From an uncultured Clostridia bacterium (lineage in GTDB: Bacteria; Bacillota; Clostridia; Christensenellales; Borkfalkiaceae), in NCBI GenBank assembly GCA_947632195.1, contig CANROE010000008.1, positions 1 through 61,292 of the forward strand: a DNA stretch of 61,292 nt, in the 5' to 3' direction. Positions 41,463-50,954 of the stretch are shown piece by piece. Numbering within the stretch: the stretch's first letter is position 1; each line of letters starts with the position of its first letter. The notes below the pieces were generated by a model, which did not search any database, was not told where the DNA came from, and saw nothing but the letters and a program-made list of their open reading frames with translations. The translations under genes were made by a program, and so were the position numbers.

Positions 41463-43093
41463 GCGACGACAAGGTAAAAAAACTGACCTTTGACGAGGAG
41501 TTCCTGCTCGAAAGCGCCGAAAAGCGCTACGGCGAGGGGGATTTTCTCGGCGCACTTAAAATGCTGAATAAAAGGAGCGAAATGTACGATCCCTCCGCAG
41601 ACGCGTCCGCGCTCTATGCGGCCGTCTATGATGAGCTCGGGCTGTGGAGCCTCTGCGCGGATTCGTGGTTCCGCTTTCTCGACACCTGCAACGAAGCGGA
41701 CTTCTCGGAGGGGTATGAGGGGCTTTCCTATGCCTTTATGAATATGGGGGACGACTTTCAGTCCGAACTCTTCTTGCGGCACATCTATTCGGAGGACTTT
41801 CCCGAGCCCGAAGAGCCCCGTCCGCCCCTGCGCCTCGTCCATTCGGCGGACGGCGGGGTGGAAGATTCGGAATTTCTCTTTCGCGGGATCGAATGTATCA
41901 AACGGGGCGATCTGAACGGCGCGCGGGAGGCGCTTGCCGAGATCCCGCCCGAAAGCAAAGATTTTCCCTCCGCCTCCGGCCTCACCGCGATGTGTCTTTT
42001 GCTCGAAGGAAACACAGACGGCGCGGCGGAGGAGTGCGCGCGCCTTCTTACCTTTTTCCCCGATAACGTGCATGCGCTCACGACCTATTGCGCAGTGCTC
42101 GGAGCAAAGGGAGATACCGACGGCGCGCGGGAAGTGGGAAAACGACTTGCGCAGATCAAGACCGATTCCGCAGAGGATCTCTTCCGCGTGTCGACCGCGC
42201 TCTGCGAGACGGGGCTCGACGAAGAGGCCTACGAAAAACTTTCCCTCCTCAAACAAAAGACGCCATATAGCGACGATACCCTCTGGTTCCATGCCGTTTC
42301 CGCCCAGCGCACGGGCAGGACGGAGGAGGCGATCGATTCCCTCGATCTTTTAACGACGCTCTATCCCCGTAAAGCGGTCGCAAAGTACTTCCTTGTCCGC
42401 CTGCGCGAATTTGCCGACGGGAACGAGGAACCGTTTACCATGAATTACTTCTACCGCCTGCCCGACGAGGAATACCGCACTGTTGTCTCTTTCTTTTTGG
42501 CGGCGAGCAAGGCGCGGCGGGCAGACGCCGAACAATTTGCGGAGTTTCCCGTCATCGACGACTATTTCCGCCTCGCGTTCGACCAGCTCGACGGCAGGGA
42601 CGACAAATTGCAGGCACTTGCAGGGAGCGTGGCGGTCAAGTGCCGCTGCGACGCCCTCGTCCGGGAGGTGCTGCTCGACTACAATGTGTCGGAGAGCATC
42701 AAGTTTTCCATTTTGGCGGAGCTCATCCACCGCAACGAGGAAAATTCCTTCGGCGTCGTCATGTGCAGCTTGTACCGTGAATTTTTTACCCACAAGATCC
42801 ACATCGGCAACCGCAAGCGCACCCCCTTTTTGAGCGCGTTTACGGATGTGTATGTAAAATATGCGATCATCAGCGAGGACAACGAGGAGAAGATCATCGC
42901 CGCAGCGGAGGATATTTACCGCACCCTCGAAGCGGCGGAGGCGCTTGATTACGCCGACGAGGAGGAGGCGATGGCAGCCGTCATCTACCGCGAGGCGCGC
43001 ATGCCCGACAGCGAACATTCCATCGAGGAGATCGCAAAATTTTTCGACGCAAATCTTTCCGTCGTGAAAGAAATTCTCAATTATATCATATAG
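41459..43093 (+). CDS. TPR-repeat protein, function unknown
   Basis: A 544-residue cytoplasmic protein with repeated TPR-like helix pairs from about residue 15 to 330 (for example GDLNGAREALAEIP, GNTDGAAEECARLLTFFPDNVHALTTYCAVLGAKGDTDGAREV). The second half is acidic and helical without repeats. The GTG start has a GGGGAG site and overlaps the hslO stop. It probably scaffolds protein contacts; partners may be the neighbouring HEAT-like protein or Hsp33, which is inference from the operon only. Confidence 0.82.
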   Translation: MSDDKVKKLTFDEEFLLESAEKRYGEGDFLGALKMLNKRSEMYDPSADASALYAAVYDELGLWSLCADSWFRFLDTCNEADFSEGYEGLSYAFMNMGDDFQSELFLRHIYSEDFPEPEEPRPPLRLVHSADGGVEDSEFLFRGIECIKRGDLNGAREALAEIPPESKDFPSASGLTAMCLLLEGNTDGAAEECARLLTFFPDNVHALTTYCAVLGAKGDTDGAREVGKRLAQIKTDSAEDLFRVSTALCETGLDEEAYEKLSLLKQKTPYSDDTLWFHAVSAQRTGRTEEAIDSLDLLTTLYPRKAVAKYFLVRLREFADGNEEPFTMNYFYRLPDEEYRTVVSFFLAASKARRADAEQFAEFPVIDDYFRLAFDQLDGRDDKLQALAGSVAVKCRCDALVREVLLDYNVSESIKFSILAELIHRNEENSFGVVMCSLYREFFTHKIHIGNRKRTPFLSAFTDVYVKYAIISEDNEEKIIAAAEDIYRTLEAAEALDYADEEEAMAAVIYREARMPDSEHSIEEIAKFFDANLSVVKEILNYII

Positions 43094-43102
43094 GACCGTG
43101 AA

Positions 43103-43933
43103 ATGAAAAAACTCATCGACTTTGACGGATTGTTCGACAAAAAACTTTCGGAATATATGGAAGAAAACTTCGGCAAGTACACCGAAAAACAGTGGGAAAG
43201 TATCATTCCGAAACTTTATAAGAACTTCGGCGACACCTTCATCAAGAGCGCGGGAAATACCCCCAAGGGCTACTATGCGGAGATGTCGGACGAGGAGCTC
43301 GTGGAGACGCTCGCCGCCCATGTGCGGGAGGGGGTGCCCGTCTCCGATTTCCTCTGCAACGAATTGCAGGAGCGCAACTGCCCCGACGGGCTTTTGGAAC
43401 TCATGAAGAGCGGCGAAGAGGAGCTCGTCACCCTCGCCGTCAATCTGGCGGGCGACAGCGTGAAGGCGTTCGGCGTCTATTTCGATCTTCTGACGGGTGA
43501 TTTGGACGCGGAAGTGAAGGACACCGTCGTCGAGCGCCTCAAAGGGGACGCGGACAGCGCCAAAGAGCGGGCGATCGAGCTCTACCAAAAGCATGTCGAG
43601 CGGGAATACATGCTCGAAATTCTCTCCCGCTGCAAACAAAGAGACGACCGCGTGTTTGAGATCCTCATGACGGCGTTCCGCACCTCTCCCGACGAGCTGC
43701 CCATGCACGCGAGCTACCTCGCAAGCTACGGCGACGAGCGCGCGCTGCCCGTGTTGCTCGACTTCATCGACCGCGACGAGACCAACTACCTCGAATACCA
43801 GGAACTCAAATACGCCATCGAGGCGCTCGGCGGGGAATATACCCGCGTCCGCGACTTTTCCGCCGACCCGTATTATATCGAAATCATGGAGCAGTCGCAT
43901 GCGCCCGCCGCTCCAGAAGAGAAAAGGGACTGA
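43103..43933 (+). CDS. HEAT-repeat-like helical protein
   Basis: A 276-residue, acidic, all-helical protein. Successive segments such as EELVTLAVNLAGDSVKAFGVYFDLL, YMLEILSRCKQRDDRVFEILMTAF and YLASYGDERALPVLLDFIDR look like HEAT repeats. It begins 9 bp after the TPR gene and ends just before the DUF3737 gene. I do not recognise a specific family. Confidence 0.75.
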   Translation: MKKLIDFDGLFDKKLSEYMEENFGKYTEKQWESIIPKLYKNFGDTFIKSAGNTPKGYYAEMSDEELVETLAAHVREGVPVSDFLCNELQERNCPDGLLELMKSGEEELVTLAVNLAGDSVKAFGVYFDLLTGDLDAEVKDTVVERLKGDADSAKERAIELYQKHVEREYMLEILSRCKQRDDRVFEILMTAFRTSPDELPMHASYLASYGDERALPVLLDFIDRDETNYLEYQELKYAIEALGGEYTRVRDFSADPYYIEIMEQSHAPAAPEEKRD

Positions 43934-43934
43934 G

Positions 43935-44780
43935 ATGAACTACATTCGGAATGAAAGATTCGGACAGGAGCGGGCGCTCTACAACACGAGAAACGCCGTT
44001 GTGGAAAATTGCCGCTTTGCGGGGGAGGAGGACGGCGAGTCCTTTCTCAAAGAGAGCTCCGATATCACGGTAAAGAATTGCTTTATGGATCTGCGCTATC
44101 CCATGTGGCACTGCGAAGATCTCACCGTGGAGGATTGCGAGATGACGGCAAATTGCCGCGCCGCCCTCTGGTACGACAGAAACGTCACCCTCCGGCGATG
44201 CAAGATGAACGGGATCAAGGCGCTGAGGGAGTGCGTCGGCGTCTCGCTTGACGCCGTCGAGGCCGATTCCCCCGAGTTCGGCTGGCGCTGTAAAAACATT
44301 GCGGTCGAAGGAGGGAAGATCACCTCCGAATACGCCTTTTTCGAGAGCGAAAATATCCGCGCGGACGGGCTGGACTTTTCTGGGAAATACGCTTTCCAAT
44401 ATACGAAGAACGTCTTGCTCCGCAGCGCGAAATGCAAGACGAAGGACGCCTTCTGGCACGCGCAAAACGTCACCGTGCAGGATTGCGATCTCGACGGGGA
44501 ATACATCGGCTGGTATTCGGACGGGCTCACCCTTATCGGCTGCCGTATCAGGGGCACCCAGCCCTTCTGCTACTGCAAAAATCTGCGCCTTATCAACTGT
44601 ACAATGGAGGGCTGCGATCTCGCCTTCGAGTACAGTGACGTCGACGCCGACGTTCGGGGAGAGATCCTCTCGGTGAAAAACCCGCTCTCGGGCAGGATCG
44701 TCGCGGACGGGTTCGGAGAGATCATCCTGCGGGGGAGCAAACACGAATGCCGCGCGATGATCGCCGTCCGCAAACATTGA
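43935..44780 (+). CDS. DUF3737-family right-handed beta-helix protein
   Basis: A 281-residue protein made of short beta-helix rungs with Cys-Trp-rich repeats (VENCRF, VKNCFM, VEDCEM, RCKMNG, VQDCDL, GCRIRG). The opening FGQERALYN and MWHCEDLTVEDCEM are characteristic of DUF3737. No signal peptide, so probably cytoplasmic. The family's function is not established. It starts one base after the HEAT-like gene stop. Confidence 0.88.
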   Translation: MNYIRNERFGQERALYNTRNAVVENCRFAGEEDGESFLKESSDITVKNCFMDLRYPMWHCEDLTVEDCEMTANCRAALWYDRNVTLRRCKMNGIKALRECVGVSLDAVEADSPEFGWRCKNIAVEGGKITSEYAFFESENIRADGLDFSGKYAFQYTKNVLLRSAKCKTKDAFWHAQNVTVQDCDLDGEYIGWYSDGLTLIGCRIRGTQPFCYCKNLRLINCTMEGCDLAFEYSDVDADVRGEILSVKNPLSGRIVADGFGEIILRGSKHECRAMIAVRKH

Positions 44781-44799
44781 GGGCATTTCCCGAAAAATT

Positions 44800-44829
44800 G
44801 TCATAATCGAGCGCCTTACGCCATAAGTT
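44800..44829 (+). promoter_or_regulatory. Sigma-E-type promoter of spoIVA
   Basis: GTCATAAT (44800-44807), 14-bp spacer, CATAAGTT (44822-44829). This fits the mother-cell sigma-E pattern (about GTCATATT, 14 bp, CATACAAT), and spoIVA is a known sigma-E target in spore formers. No sigma-A promoter competes here. Confidence 0.7.
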
Positions 44830-44865
44830 ATTCAAGCAAGGAATTTCGGCGGAGGCGTTTATTTT

Positions 44866-46332
44866 ATGGAAAATAACAGCGTTTATGAGGATATTGCCGC
44901 CCGTTGCGGCGGAGAGATCTATCTCGGCGTGGTGGGACCCGTCCGTACGGGCAAATCCACGTTCATCAAAAAATTTATGGAAGAGCTCGTCCTTCCGGCG
45001 GCGAGCGGCGCAAAAAAACAGCGCATGACGGATGAACTTCCCCAATCGGGCTCGGGGAAGACGGTGATGACCACCGAGCCGAAGTTCGTCCCCGAAGAGG
45101 CGGCGGAGATCACCTTCAAACAGGCGTCCGCAAAAGTGCGGCTCATCGACTGCGTCGGCTTTCCCGTGGAGGGGGCGTCGGGGTTCGAGGAAGAGGGGAG
45201 CCCCCGCCTCGTGAAAACGCCGTGGAGCGATTCTCCCGTTCCCTTTGAGGTCGCGGCGGCGGAAGGCACGCGGAAGGTCATCCGCGACCATTCCACCATC
45301 GGCGTGCTCGTCACGACCGACGGCTCCGTCACGGGCATTCCCCGCGCGTCCTATGAGGCGGCGGAAGAGCTTGCGGCCGAGGAACTCAAAACCATCGGCA
45401 AACCCTTTGTCATTCTGCTCAACTGTATCGAGCCGGACGGGGCGGAAGAGCTCCGCCGCGCGCTCGAAGAAAAATACGGCGCGCCCGTCGTCGCCGCCAA
45501 TGCGGAAAAGCTCACGGCGGAGGAGATCGGCGGGGTGCTCGAACGGGTGCTCTATGAGTTCCCTGTTCTCTCCATCGACGTCGACATTCCCGACTGGGCG
45601 CGGGTGCTCGACGCGGACAGCGCGCTCATCTCCGAGCTGCTCTCCGGCCTGCGCGCGCTCGCTCCTTCCATCAACAAAATGAGCGATTGCGCCCTGCTCG
45701 ACGGGCTGTATGCGGAGAGCGAGCTGCTGCTCCCGCCCGTCTCGATGAAACTCGAACCCGCAACAGGCAAGGCATGTGTGCAGATCGCCGCAAAAGAGGG
45801 AGCGTTCTACCGCATTTTGGGCGAGCAGTGCGGGGTGGAGATCGGAAACGACTTTGCCCTCATGAGCTACGTCGCCTCCCTCGGCAAGGCGAAAAAACTC
45901 TACGACCGCGTGGGGCAGGCGTTTGCGGAGGCGGAGGAGTGCGGCTACGGGATCGTGCCGCCGGACGGGGACGAAATGAGCCTCGACGAGCCGAAAGTCG
46001 TGAAAAAGAGCGGTCGGGTGGGGGTGAACCTGCACGCTGCCGCGCCGAGCTACCACATCATCCGCGTAGATGTCTCGGGCGAAGTCAGTCCCGCGCTCGG
46101 CGATCTCGAAAGGAGCGAGGCGTTTGTAAAAGAACTTTCCGAGGGCATGACGCAGGAGCCCGAAAAAGCGTGGAATACCAACATGTTCGGCAAGACGCTT
46201 AAAGAGACGCTCGGAGAGGAGCTCTACCACAAGAACCGCTCCATGGAGGAAAAATTGCAAAAAAAGATGCGCAAGACGGTCACCCGCATCGTCAACGAGG
46301 GCAAGGGCGGAGTTATCTGCATTTTGCTGTAA
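44866..46332 (+). CDS. spoIVA: Stage IV sporulation protein A (coat morphogenetic ATPase)
   Basis: A 488-residue ATPase that polymerises on the forespore to build the coat base and directs cortex formation. The Walker A motif GPVRTGKST is near residue 24, followed by QSGSGKTVMTTEPKFVP, LIDCVGFPV and VTTDGSVTGIPR. The C-terminus GGVICILL matches the family's membrane-targeting end. Slightly shorter than the 492-residue Bacillus protein. Its presence marks an endospore former. Confidence 0.97.
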   Translation: MENNSVYEDIAARCGGEIYLGVVGPVRTGKSTFIKKFMEELVLPAASGAKKQRMTDELPQSGSGKTVMTTEPKFVPEEAAEITFKQASAKVRLIDCVGFPVEGASGFEEEGSPRLVKTPWSDSPVPFEVAAAEGTRKVIRDHSTIGVLVTTDGSVTGIPRASYEAAEELAAEELKTIGKPFVILLNCIEPDGAEELRRALEEKYGAPVVAANAEKLTAEEIGGVLERVLYEFPVLSIDVDIPDWARVLDADSALISELLSGLRALAPSINKMSDCALLDGLYAESELLLPPVSMKLEPATGKACVQIAAKEGAFYRILGEQCGVEIGNDFALMSYVASLGKAKKLYDRVGQAFAEAEECGYGIVPPDGDEMSLDEPKVVKKSGRVGVNLHAAAPSYHIIRVDVSGEVSPALGDLERSEAFVKELSEGMTQEPEKAWNTNMFGKTLKETLGEELYHKNRSMEEKLQKKMRKTVTRIVNEGKGGVICILL

Positions 46333-46349
46333 TCAAAAGGAAAAATGAT

Positions 46350-46388
46350 GGGGCGCCGCGCGGCAAAATGCCGCGCGGCGCCCCTTAT
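46350..46388 (+). terminator. Terminator after spoIVA
   Basis: A perfect 15-bp GC stem (46350-46364 with 46370-46384), loop AAAAT, and a weak TTAT tail. Confidence 0.7.
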
Positions 46389-46416
46389 GCGTGCAAGACT
46401 TTTTATCGCAAAGTTC

Positions 46417-46445
46417 TTGACAACCCATAGGCGGAATGATATAAT
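46417..46445 (+). promoter_or_regulatory. Promoter of the MscS gene
   Basis: -35 TTGACA (46417-46422), 17-bp spacer, -10 TATAAT (46440-46445): full consensus. Confidence 0.85.
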
Positions 46446-46465
46446 TTGCCGTAGGAGGTGCCATT

Positions 46466-47410
46466 ATGGCGGAAAAAGAGAAAAAAGGAAAAGGTTTAAC
46501 TTATGCGGGGCTTGTTTTGCTCCTCATCTTTGCGGCGGTCACCGTGCTGAGCTTCGTTTTTTATAACCAGATCAACGACACCGAAAACGGTTGGTTTGCG
46601 CAGTCCGACACAAACAGCGTATTCGTCAACTTTCTTTTCGGGATCGCACCCAAACTCATCAACACGGCACAGGTGCTCTTTGTCACCTTGCTCGTGCTCT
46701 ACATCGTCTGCGCGGTCTTGCGCAAAGTATTCAGAAATACGCCCCGCCGTATCACGATCGGCAAACTCGTCATCAGTATCGTAAAGGTCGTGATCTGGGT
46801 CGCATGCGTCATCGCCGTCCTTGCCGTTTGGGGATTCAACGTCGGCGCGCTCATCGCAAGCGCAGGCATTTTAACGCTCATCATAGGCCTCGGCATGCAG
46901 AGCCTCATCGCCGACGTCGTCGCGGGGATCTTCCTCGTCTGCGACGGCACCCTGCAAGTGGGGGACATCGTCACCATCGACGGCTGGCGCGGCACCGTGC
47001 AGGAGATCGGGATCCGCAACACCAAGCTCATCAATTACAGCGGGGACATCCGCGTCGCCAACAACAGCACCATCAAAGTGTTCATCAACCAGAGCCGCGA
47101 GGATTCCTATCCGACCGTCATAGTCGGCATTCCCTACGAGGAGAATTTGCAGCACGTCAAAGATGTGTTTGAAGAGAACAAGGCGAAGATCAAGGAACTC
47201 TGCCCCTGCCTTTTGAGCGATATCGACTTTAACGGCGTGGACGAGCTTGCCGATTCGAGCGTGAATCTGCACTTCGGCGCAAAGTGCAAGGAAGGAGACT
47301 TCTTTGCGGCACAGCGGCAGATGCGCGGCGCGATCAAGACGGTATTCGAGGAAAACGGGATCTGCGTTCCTTTCCCTCAGATCGTTCTGCACGAAGAGGA
47401 AAAGAAGTAA
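46466..47410 (+). CDS. MscS-family mechanosensitive channel
   Basis: A 314-residue channel with three membrane helices (about 14-34, 60-80, 107-127). The pore helix is LIASAGILTLIIGLGMQSLIADVVAGIFLV, and the beta domain LQVGDIVTIDGWRGTVQEIGIRNTKL is the MscS signature. It opens under hypo-osmotic shock to release solutes. An AGGAGG site precedes the ATG. It is monocistronic, with its own consensus promoter and terminator. Confidence 0.93.
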   Translation: MAEKEKKGKGLTYAGLVLLLIFAAVTVLSFVFYNQINDTENGWFAQSDTNSVFVNFLFGIAPKLINTAQVLFVTLLVLYIVCAVLRKVFRNTPRRITIGKLVISIVKVVIWVACVIAVLAVWGFNVGALIASAGILTLIIGLGMQSLIADVVAGIFLVCDGTLQVGDIVTIDGWRGTVQEIGIRNTKLINYSGDIRVANNSTIKVFINQSREDSYPTVIVGIPYEENLQHVKDVFEENKAKIKELCPCLLSDIDFNGVDELADSSVNLHFGAKCKEGDFFAAQRQMRGAIKTVFEENGICVPFPQIVLHEEEKK

Positions 47411-47428
47411 TTTCAGGTTTCAAAAAAG

Positions 47429-47451
47429 ACGCGGGCTCCCGCGTTTTTTTG
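47429..47451 (+). terminator. Terminator after the MscS gene
   Basis: ACGCGG/CCGCGT stem with a GCTC loop and seven T. Confidence 0.85.
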
Positions 47452-47499
47452 TGTAATGGGTACTTGAAAATATGGCGTCGCACAGTGGTCATTCAAATC

Positions 47500-47600
47500 G
47501 TCATGTCGACCGAAGGCTTAGCCGAAGTGGAGACATCTCATCTTTAGTGTTAAAATATTGTAGAGATTTCTCGATTCCGCTACGCTCCACTCGAAATGAC
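47500..47600. repeat. Family-A palindromic repeat
   Basis: Terminal GTCATGTCGA and TCGAAATGAC, with internal GAGACATCTC and GAGATTTCTC segments. It fills most of the gap before the arabinose operon promoter. Confidence 0.7.
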
Positions 47601-47673
47601 ATGGGGATTTGAACTTTTCAAACGGACGCAGAAAAATGCGAGAAATTTTTCGGAAATATTTTCCGCTACACTC

Positions 47674-47739
47674 TTGAAATTTTCGCGATTATATCTTATA
47701 ATAAGATCGCACAGTTCTTATAATAAGATCGCACAGTTT
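47674..47739 (+). promoter_or_regulatory. Promoter of the arabinose operon with duplicated -10
   Basis: -35 TTGAAA (47674-47679), 17-bp spacer, -10 TATAAT (47697-47702). A 22-bp unit carrying the -10 (TTCTTATAATAAGATCGCACAG-like) is repeated in tandem, giving a second TATAAT at 47719-47724. Confidence 0.75.
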
Positions 47740-47767
47740 GCACATGCCAAAAGGGGGGAAAATAAAA

Positions 47768-49366
47768 ATGGACAATCAAGCAAAACACGCCGTTGCGTGC
47801 GGCAGGACCGCGCTCGGGATCGAGTTCGGCTCCACACGGATCAAAGCGGTGCTGGTGGACGAAGAAAACAACGTCGTCGCCTCGGGTAGCCATGAGTGGG
47901 AGAACCGCCATATCGGCAACATCTGGTCGTATTCTCTCGAAGATATCCGTATCGGCGTGCAGGACGCCTACGCCAACATGGCCAAGGACGTCTACGACAA
48001 ATACGGCGAGACGCTCACCGTCATCGGCGCGATCGGCTTTTCGGCGATGATGCACGGCTACATGGTGTTCGACGAGAATGACGAACTGCTCGTTCCCTTC
48101 CGCACCTGGCGGAACAATACGGCGGCGTATGCGGGTGACAGGCTCACCGAGCTCTTCGGCTATCACATTCCCGCCCGTTGGTCGATCGCCCACCTCTACC
48201 AGGCGATCCTCGACAAAGAGGAGCACGTTCCGAAAATCAAATTCCAGACGACGCTCGAAGGCTACATCCATTGGAAACTCACGGGCAGAAAGGTGCTCGG
48301 GATTGGCGAGGCGTCGGGCATGTTCCCCGTGGACCCCGTGACAAAGCAATACAACCCCGTCATGCTCAAACAGTTCAACGACCTCGTAAAGGACAGAAAT
48401 CTTCCCTTCAAGGTGGAGGATATTCTGCCCGAAATTCTGCTTGCGGGCGAAGAGGCGGGACGGCTCACCGAAGAGGGGGCGCGTTTCCTCGATCCGACGG
48501 GCAACTTAAAGGCGGGGATCCCGCTCTGCCCGCCCGAAGGCGACGCAGGTACGGGCATGGTGGCGACCAACTCGGTGAAAAAGCGCACGGGCAACGTCTC
48601 TGCGGGAACTTCCGTGTTCGCAATGATCGTGCTCGAAAAGGAACTCTCCAAGGCCTATCCCGAAATCGACCTCGTCACGACTCCCGTGGGCGATCTCGTC
48701 GGCATGGTGCACTGCAACAACTGCACTTCCGACCTCAACGGCTGGGTGAACATGTTCGGCGAATTCGCGGCCATGCTCGGCGTGGAGATCCCCCGCTGGA
48801 AACTCTACGATACCCTCTACTTCAAGGCGCTCGAAGGGGACAAGGACTGCGGCGGGCTGCTCTCCTATAACTATATTTCCAACGAGCACGTCACCAACGT
48901 CGATCACGGCAGGCCGCTCTTTGTGCGCAAGGCGGACAGCAAGTTCGATCTTGCAAACTTTATGCGCTGCCACCTCTACTCGGCGTTCGGCGCGCTAAAA
49001 GTCGGCTGTGACATCATGCTCAAAGAGGAAGGGGTGAAACTCGACCGCATTACGGGCCACGGCGGTATCTTCAAGACGGAGCGCGTGGGACAGAGTTTCC
49101 TCGCTGCGGCGATCGGCGCGCCCGTCACCGTGATGAAAACGGCGGGCGAGGGCGGCGCATGGGGCATGGCGGTGCTCGCAAATTATATGTTGACAAAGCG
49201 CAAGGGAGAATCGCTCGAAGAGTACCTCGAAAACCGCGTGTTTGCGGGACAGGAGGGGATCACGATCGCGCCCGATCCTGCGGATATGGCGGGCTTTGAA
49301 GAATTTGCAGACCGCTACGTCGCAGGCCTTCCCATTGTAAGAGAAGCCGTCCACAGTCTGAAATAA
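47768..49366 (+). CDS. araB: FGGY-family carbohydrate kinase, probable L-ribulokinase
   Basis: A 532-residue sugar kinase. The N-terminal ATPase fold starts [22 protein letters not shown], followed by [14 protein letters not shown], and the C-terminal half has the FGGY-type ATP-binding [23 protein letters not shown] and [14 protein letters not shown]. Phosphorylation of L-ribulose is inferred mainly from the araD and araA neighbours; xylulose would be the alternative substrate. A GGGGGG site precedes the ATG at 47768. First gene of the operon. Confidence 0.85.
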   Translation: MDNQAKHAVACGRTALGIEFGSTRIKAVLVDEENNVVASGSHEWENRHIGNIWSYSLEDIRIGVQDAYANMAKDVYDKYGETLTVIGAIGFSAMMHGYMVFDENDELLVPFRTWRNNTAAYAGDRLTELFGYHIPARWSIAHLYQAILDKEEHVPKIKFQTTLEGYIHWKLTGRKVLGIGEASGMFPVDPVTKQYNPVMLKQFNDLVKDRNLPFKVEDILPEILLAGEEAGRLTEEGARFLDPTGNLKAGIPLCPPEGDAGTGMVATNSVKKRTGNVSAGTSVFAMIVLEKELSKAYPEIDLVTTPVGDLVGMVHCNNCTSDLNGWVNMFGEFAAMLGVEIPRWKLYDTLYFKALEGDKDCGGLLSYNYISNEHVTNVDHGRPLFVRKADSKFDLANFMRCHLYSAFGALKVGCDIMLKEEGVKLDRITGHGGIFKTERVGQSFLAAAIGAPVTVMKTAGEGGAWGMAVLANYMLTKRKGESLEEYLENRVFAGQEGITIAPDPADMAGFEEFADRYVAGLPIVREAVHSLK

Positions 49367-49377
49367 GGAGTAAAATC

Positions 49378-50076
49378 ATGCTTGAAGAATTGAAACAAAA
49401 AGTATTGGAAGCAAATCTCGACCTCGTAAAGCACAAGCTGGTACTGTTCACCTGGGGCAATGTCTCCGAGATCGACAGAAAGAGCGGGCTTGTGGTAATC
49501 AAGCCGTCCGGCGTGAGCTACGAAGAGATGACCGCAGAGGATATGGTCGTTGTGGACCTCAACGGCAAGGTAGTGGAGGGGAATTTGCGTCCCTCTTCCG
49601 ATACGCCCACCCATATCGAGTTTTATAAGGCATTCCCCAACGTCGGCGGCGTGACGCACACCCATTCCACCTTTGCAACATCGTGGGCGCAGGCGGGCAG
49701 GAGCATTCCTTTCTACGGGACCACCCACGCGGACTATTTCTACGGGGATATTCCCTGCGCGCGCTCTCTCACGAAAGAGGAGATCGAGGGGGAATACGAG
49801 AAGAACACGGGACTTGCGATCATCGAAAAATTCAGAGAGGACCGTCTCAATCCCATCGAAGTGCCCGGCGTGCTCATTAAAAGCCACGGCGTGTTTGCGT
49901 TCGGCAAGGACGCGGACGGCTCTGTGTACAATGCGACGGTCATCGAAGAGGTCGCGAAAATGGCCTTCCTCACCGAACAGATCAATCCCACCGTCACCCG
50001 TGCCGACCGCTTTATGATGGAAAAACATTACCAGCGGAAACACGGCAAGAATGCGTATTACGGACAGAAGAAGTAA
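49378..50076 (+). CDS. araD: L-ribulose-5-phosphate 4-epimerase
   Basis: A 232-residue class II aldolase-fold enzyme converting L-ribulose-5-phosphate to D-xylulose-5-phosphate. The zinc site [30 protein letters not shown], and a third His in [11 protein letters not shown] are present. A TTTGGGGCAATGTC-like phosphate loop (TWGNVSEID) is near the N-terminus. It begins 11 bp after the kinase. It ends just before 870 bp of repeats. Confidence 0.95.
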   Translation: MLEELKQKVLEANLDLVKHKLVLFTWGNVSEIDRKSGLVVIKPSGVSYEEMTAEDMVVVDLNGKVVEGNLRPSSDTPTHIEFYKAFPNVGGVTHTHSTFATSWAQAGRSIPFYGTTHADYFYGDIPCARSLTKEEIEGEYEKNTGLAIIEKFREDRLNPIEVPGVLIKSHGVFAFGKDADGSVYNATVIEEVAKMAFLTEQINPTVTRADRFMMEKHYQRKHGKNAYYGQKK

Positions 50077-50078
50077 AT

Positions 50079-50412
50079 TCACGAAAAATCTTTTGCTACG
50101 CAAAATCTTTTTCCGTGAGGGAATTGGCGTTTGCGCCTTAACTTAGTTGCTCTCGCGGTCGCGTTGCCTTACACTAAGCCGCAGGTATGCGGCAAATTGG
50201 GTGCGCTTATGGAAAATGGCGATTTTCCAACGCGCAGTGATTATAATCACGAAAAATCTTTTGCTACGCAAAATCTTTTTCCGTGAGGGAATTGGCGTTT
50301 GCGCCTTAACTTAGTTGCTCTCGCGGTCGCGTTGTCTTACACTAAGCCGCAGGTATGCGGCAAATTGGGTGCGCTTATGGAAAATGGCGATTTTCCAACG
50401 CGCAGTGATTTG
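50079..50412. repeat. Tandem 168-bp family-B repeats
   Basis: Two almost identical copies in direct tandem (50079-50246 and 50247-50412; I see one substitution, gttgcC/gttgtC, and different tails), each with the U-rich opening hairpin and the CCGCA/TGCGG segment. Related copies are at 4844-5210 and 29280-29512. Such similarity implies a recent duplication. Confidence 0.85.
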
Positions 50413-50439
50413 GGAAGCCATCATAGCCGTTCTCAATCA

Positions 50440-50900
50440 CGTCATGTTGAGCGAAGGCGTAAGCCGTAGCCGAAACATGTCCTTATTGTAATGCGGACAC
50501 CCTTCGACAAAGCTCAGGGTGACGTAATTTGGAACGGCGGGTCGGCAGCATTTTCTAAATGTCATTTCGAGCTTGTCGCCCCGCGCGCGGTTCTGATTCT
50601 CTAAGCGCGGCACGAGGAGCGTAGCGACGAAGTAGAAATCTCTACCACATTTTAATAAAGCGAGATTTCTCCACGCGCCGCTAAGGCGGCTTGGTCGAAA
50701 TGACAAATCAAGGGACAGCAAGGGGAAACAGCACGCCATTCCCCAATGTCATGTCGAGCGAAGTCGAGACATCTCTACCACATTTTAATAAAGCGAGATT
50801 TCTCCACGCGCCGCTAAGGCGGCTTGGTCGAAATGACATAATCATAGCAGCGGGGCGAAATGACATATTTGACGTGGCGGTCGAAATGACAAATCAAGGG
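50440..50900. repeat. Family-A repeat cluster between araD and araA
   Basis: At least two complete palindromes (50561-50704 and 50748-50837) plus partial GTCATGTTGAGCG and TCGAAATGAC ends. No gene is seen. Together with the tandem block it separates araD from araA by 878 bp. Confidence 0.75.
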
Positions 50901-50954
50901 GCAGCAAGATAATTCAAAAATAAAAACCAAAAAATTATTGGGGGTATCTATTAT

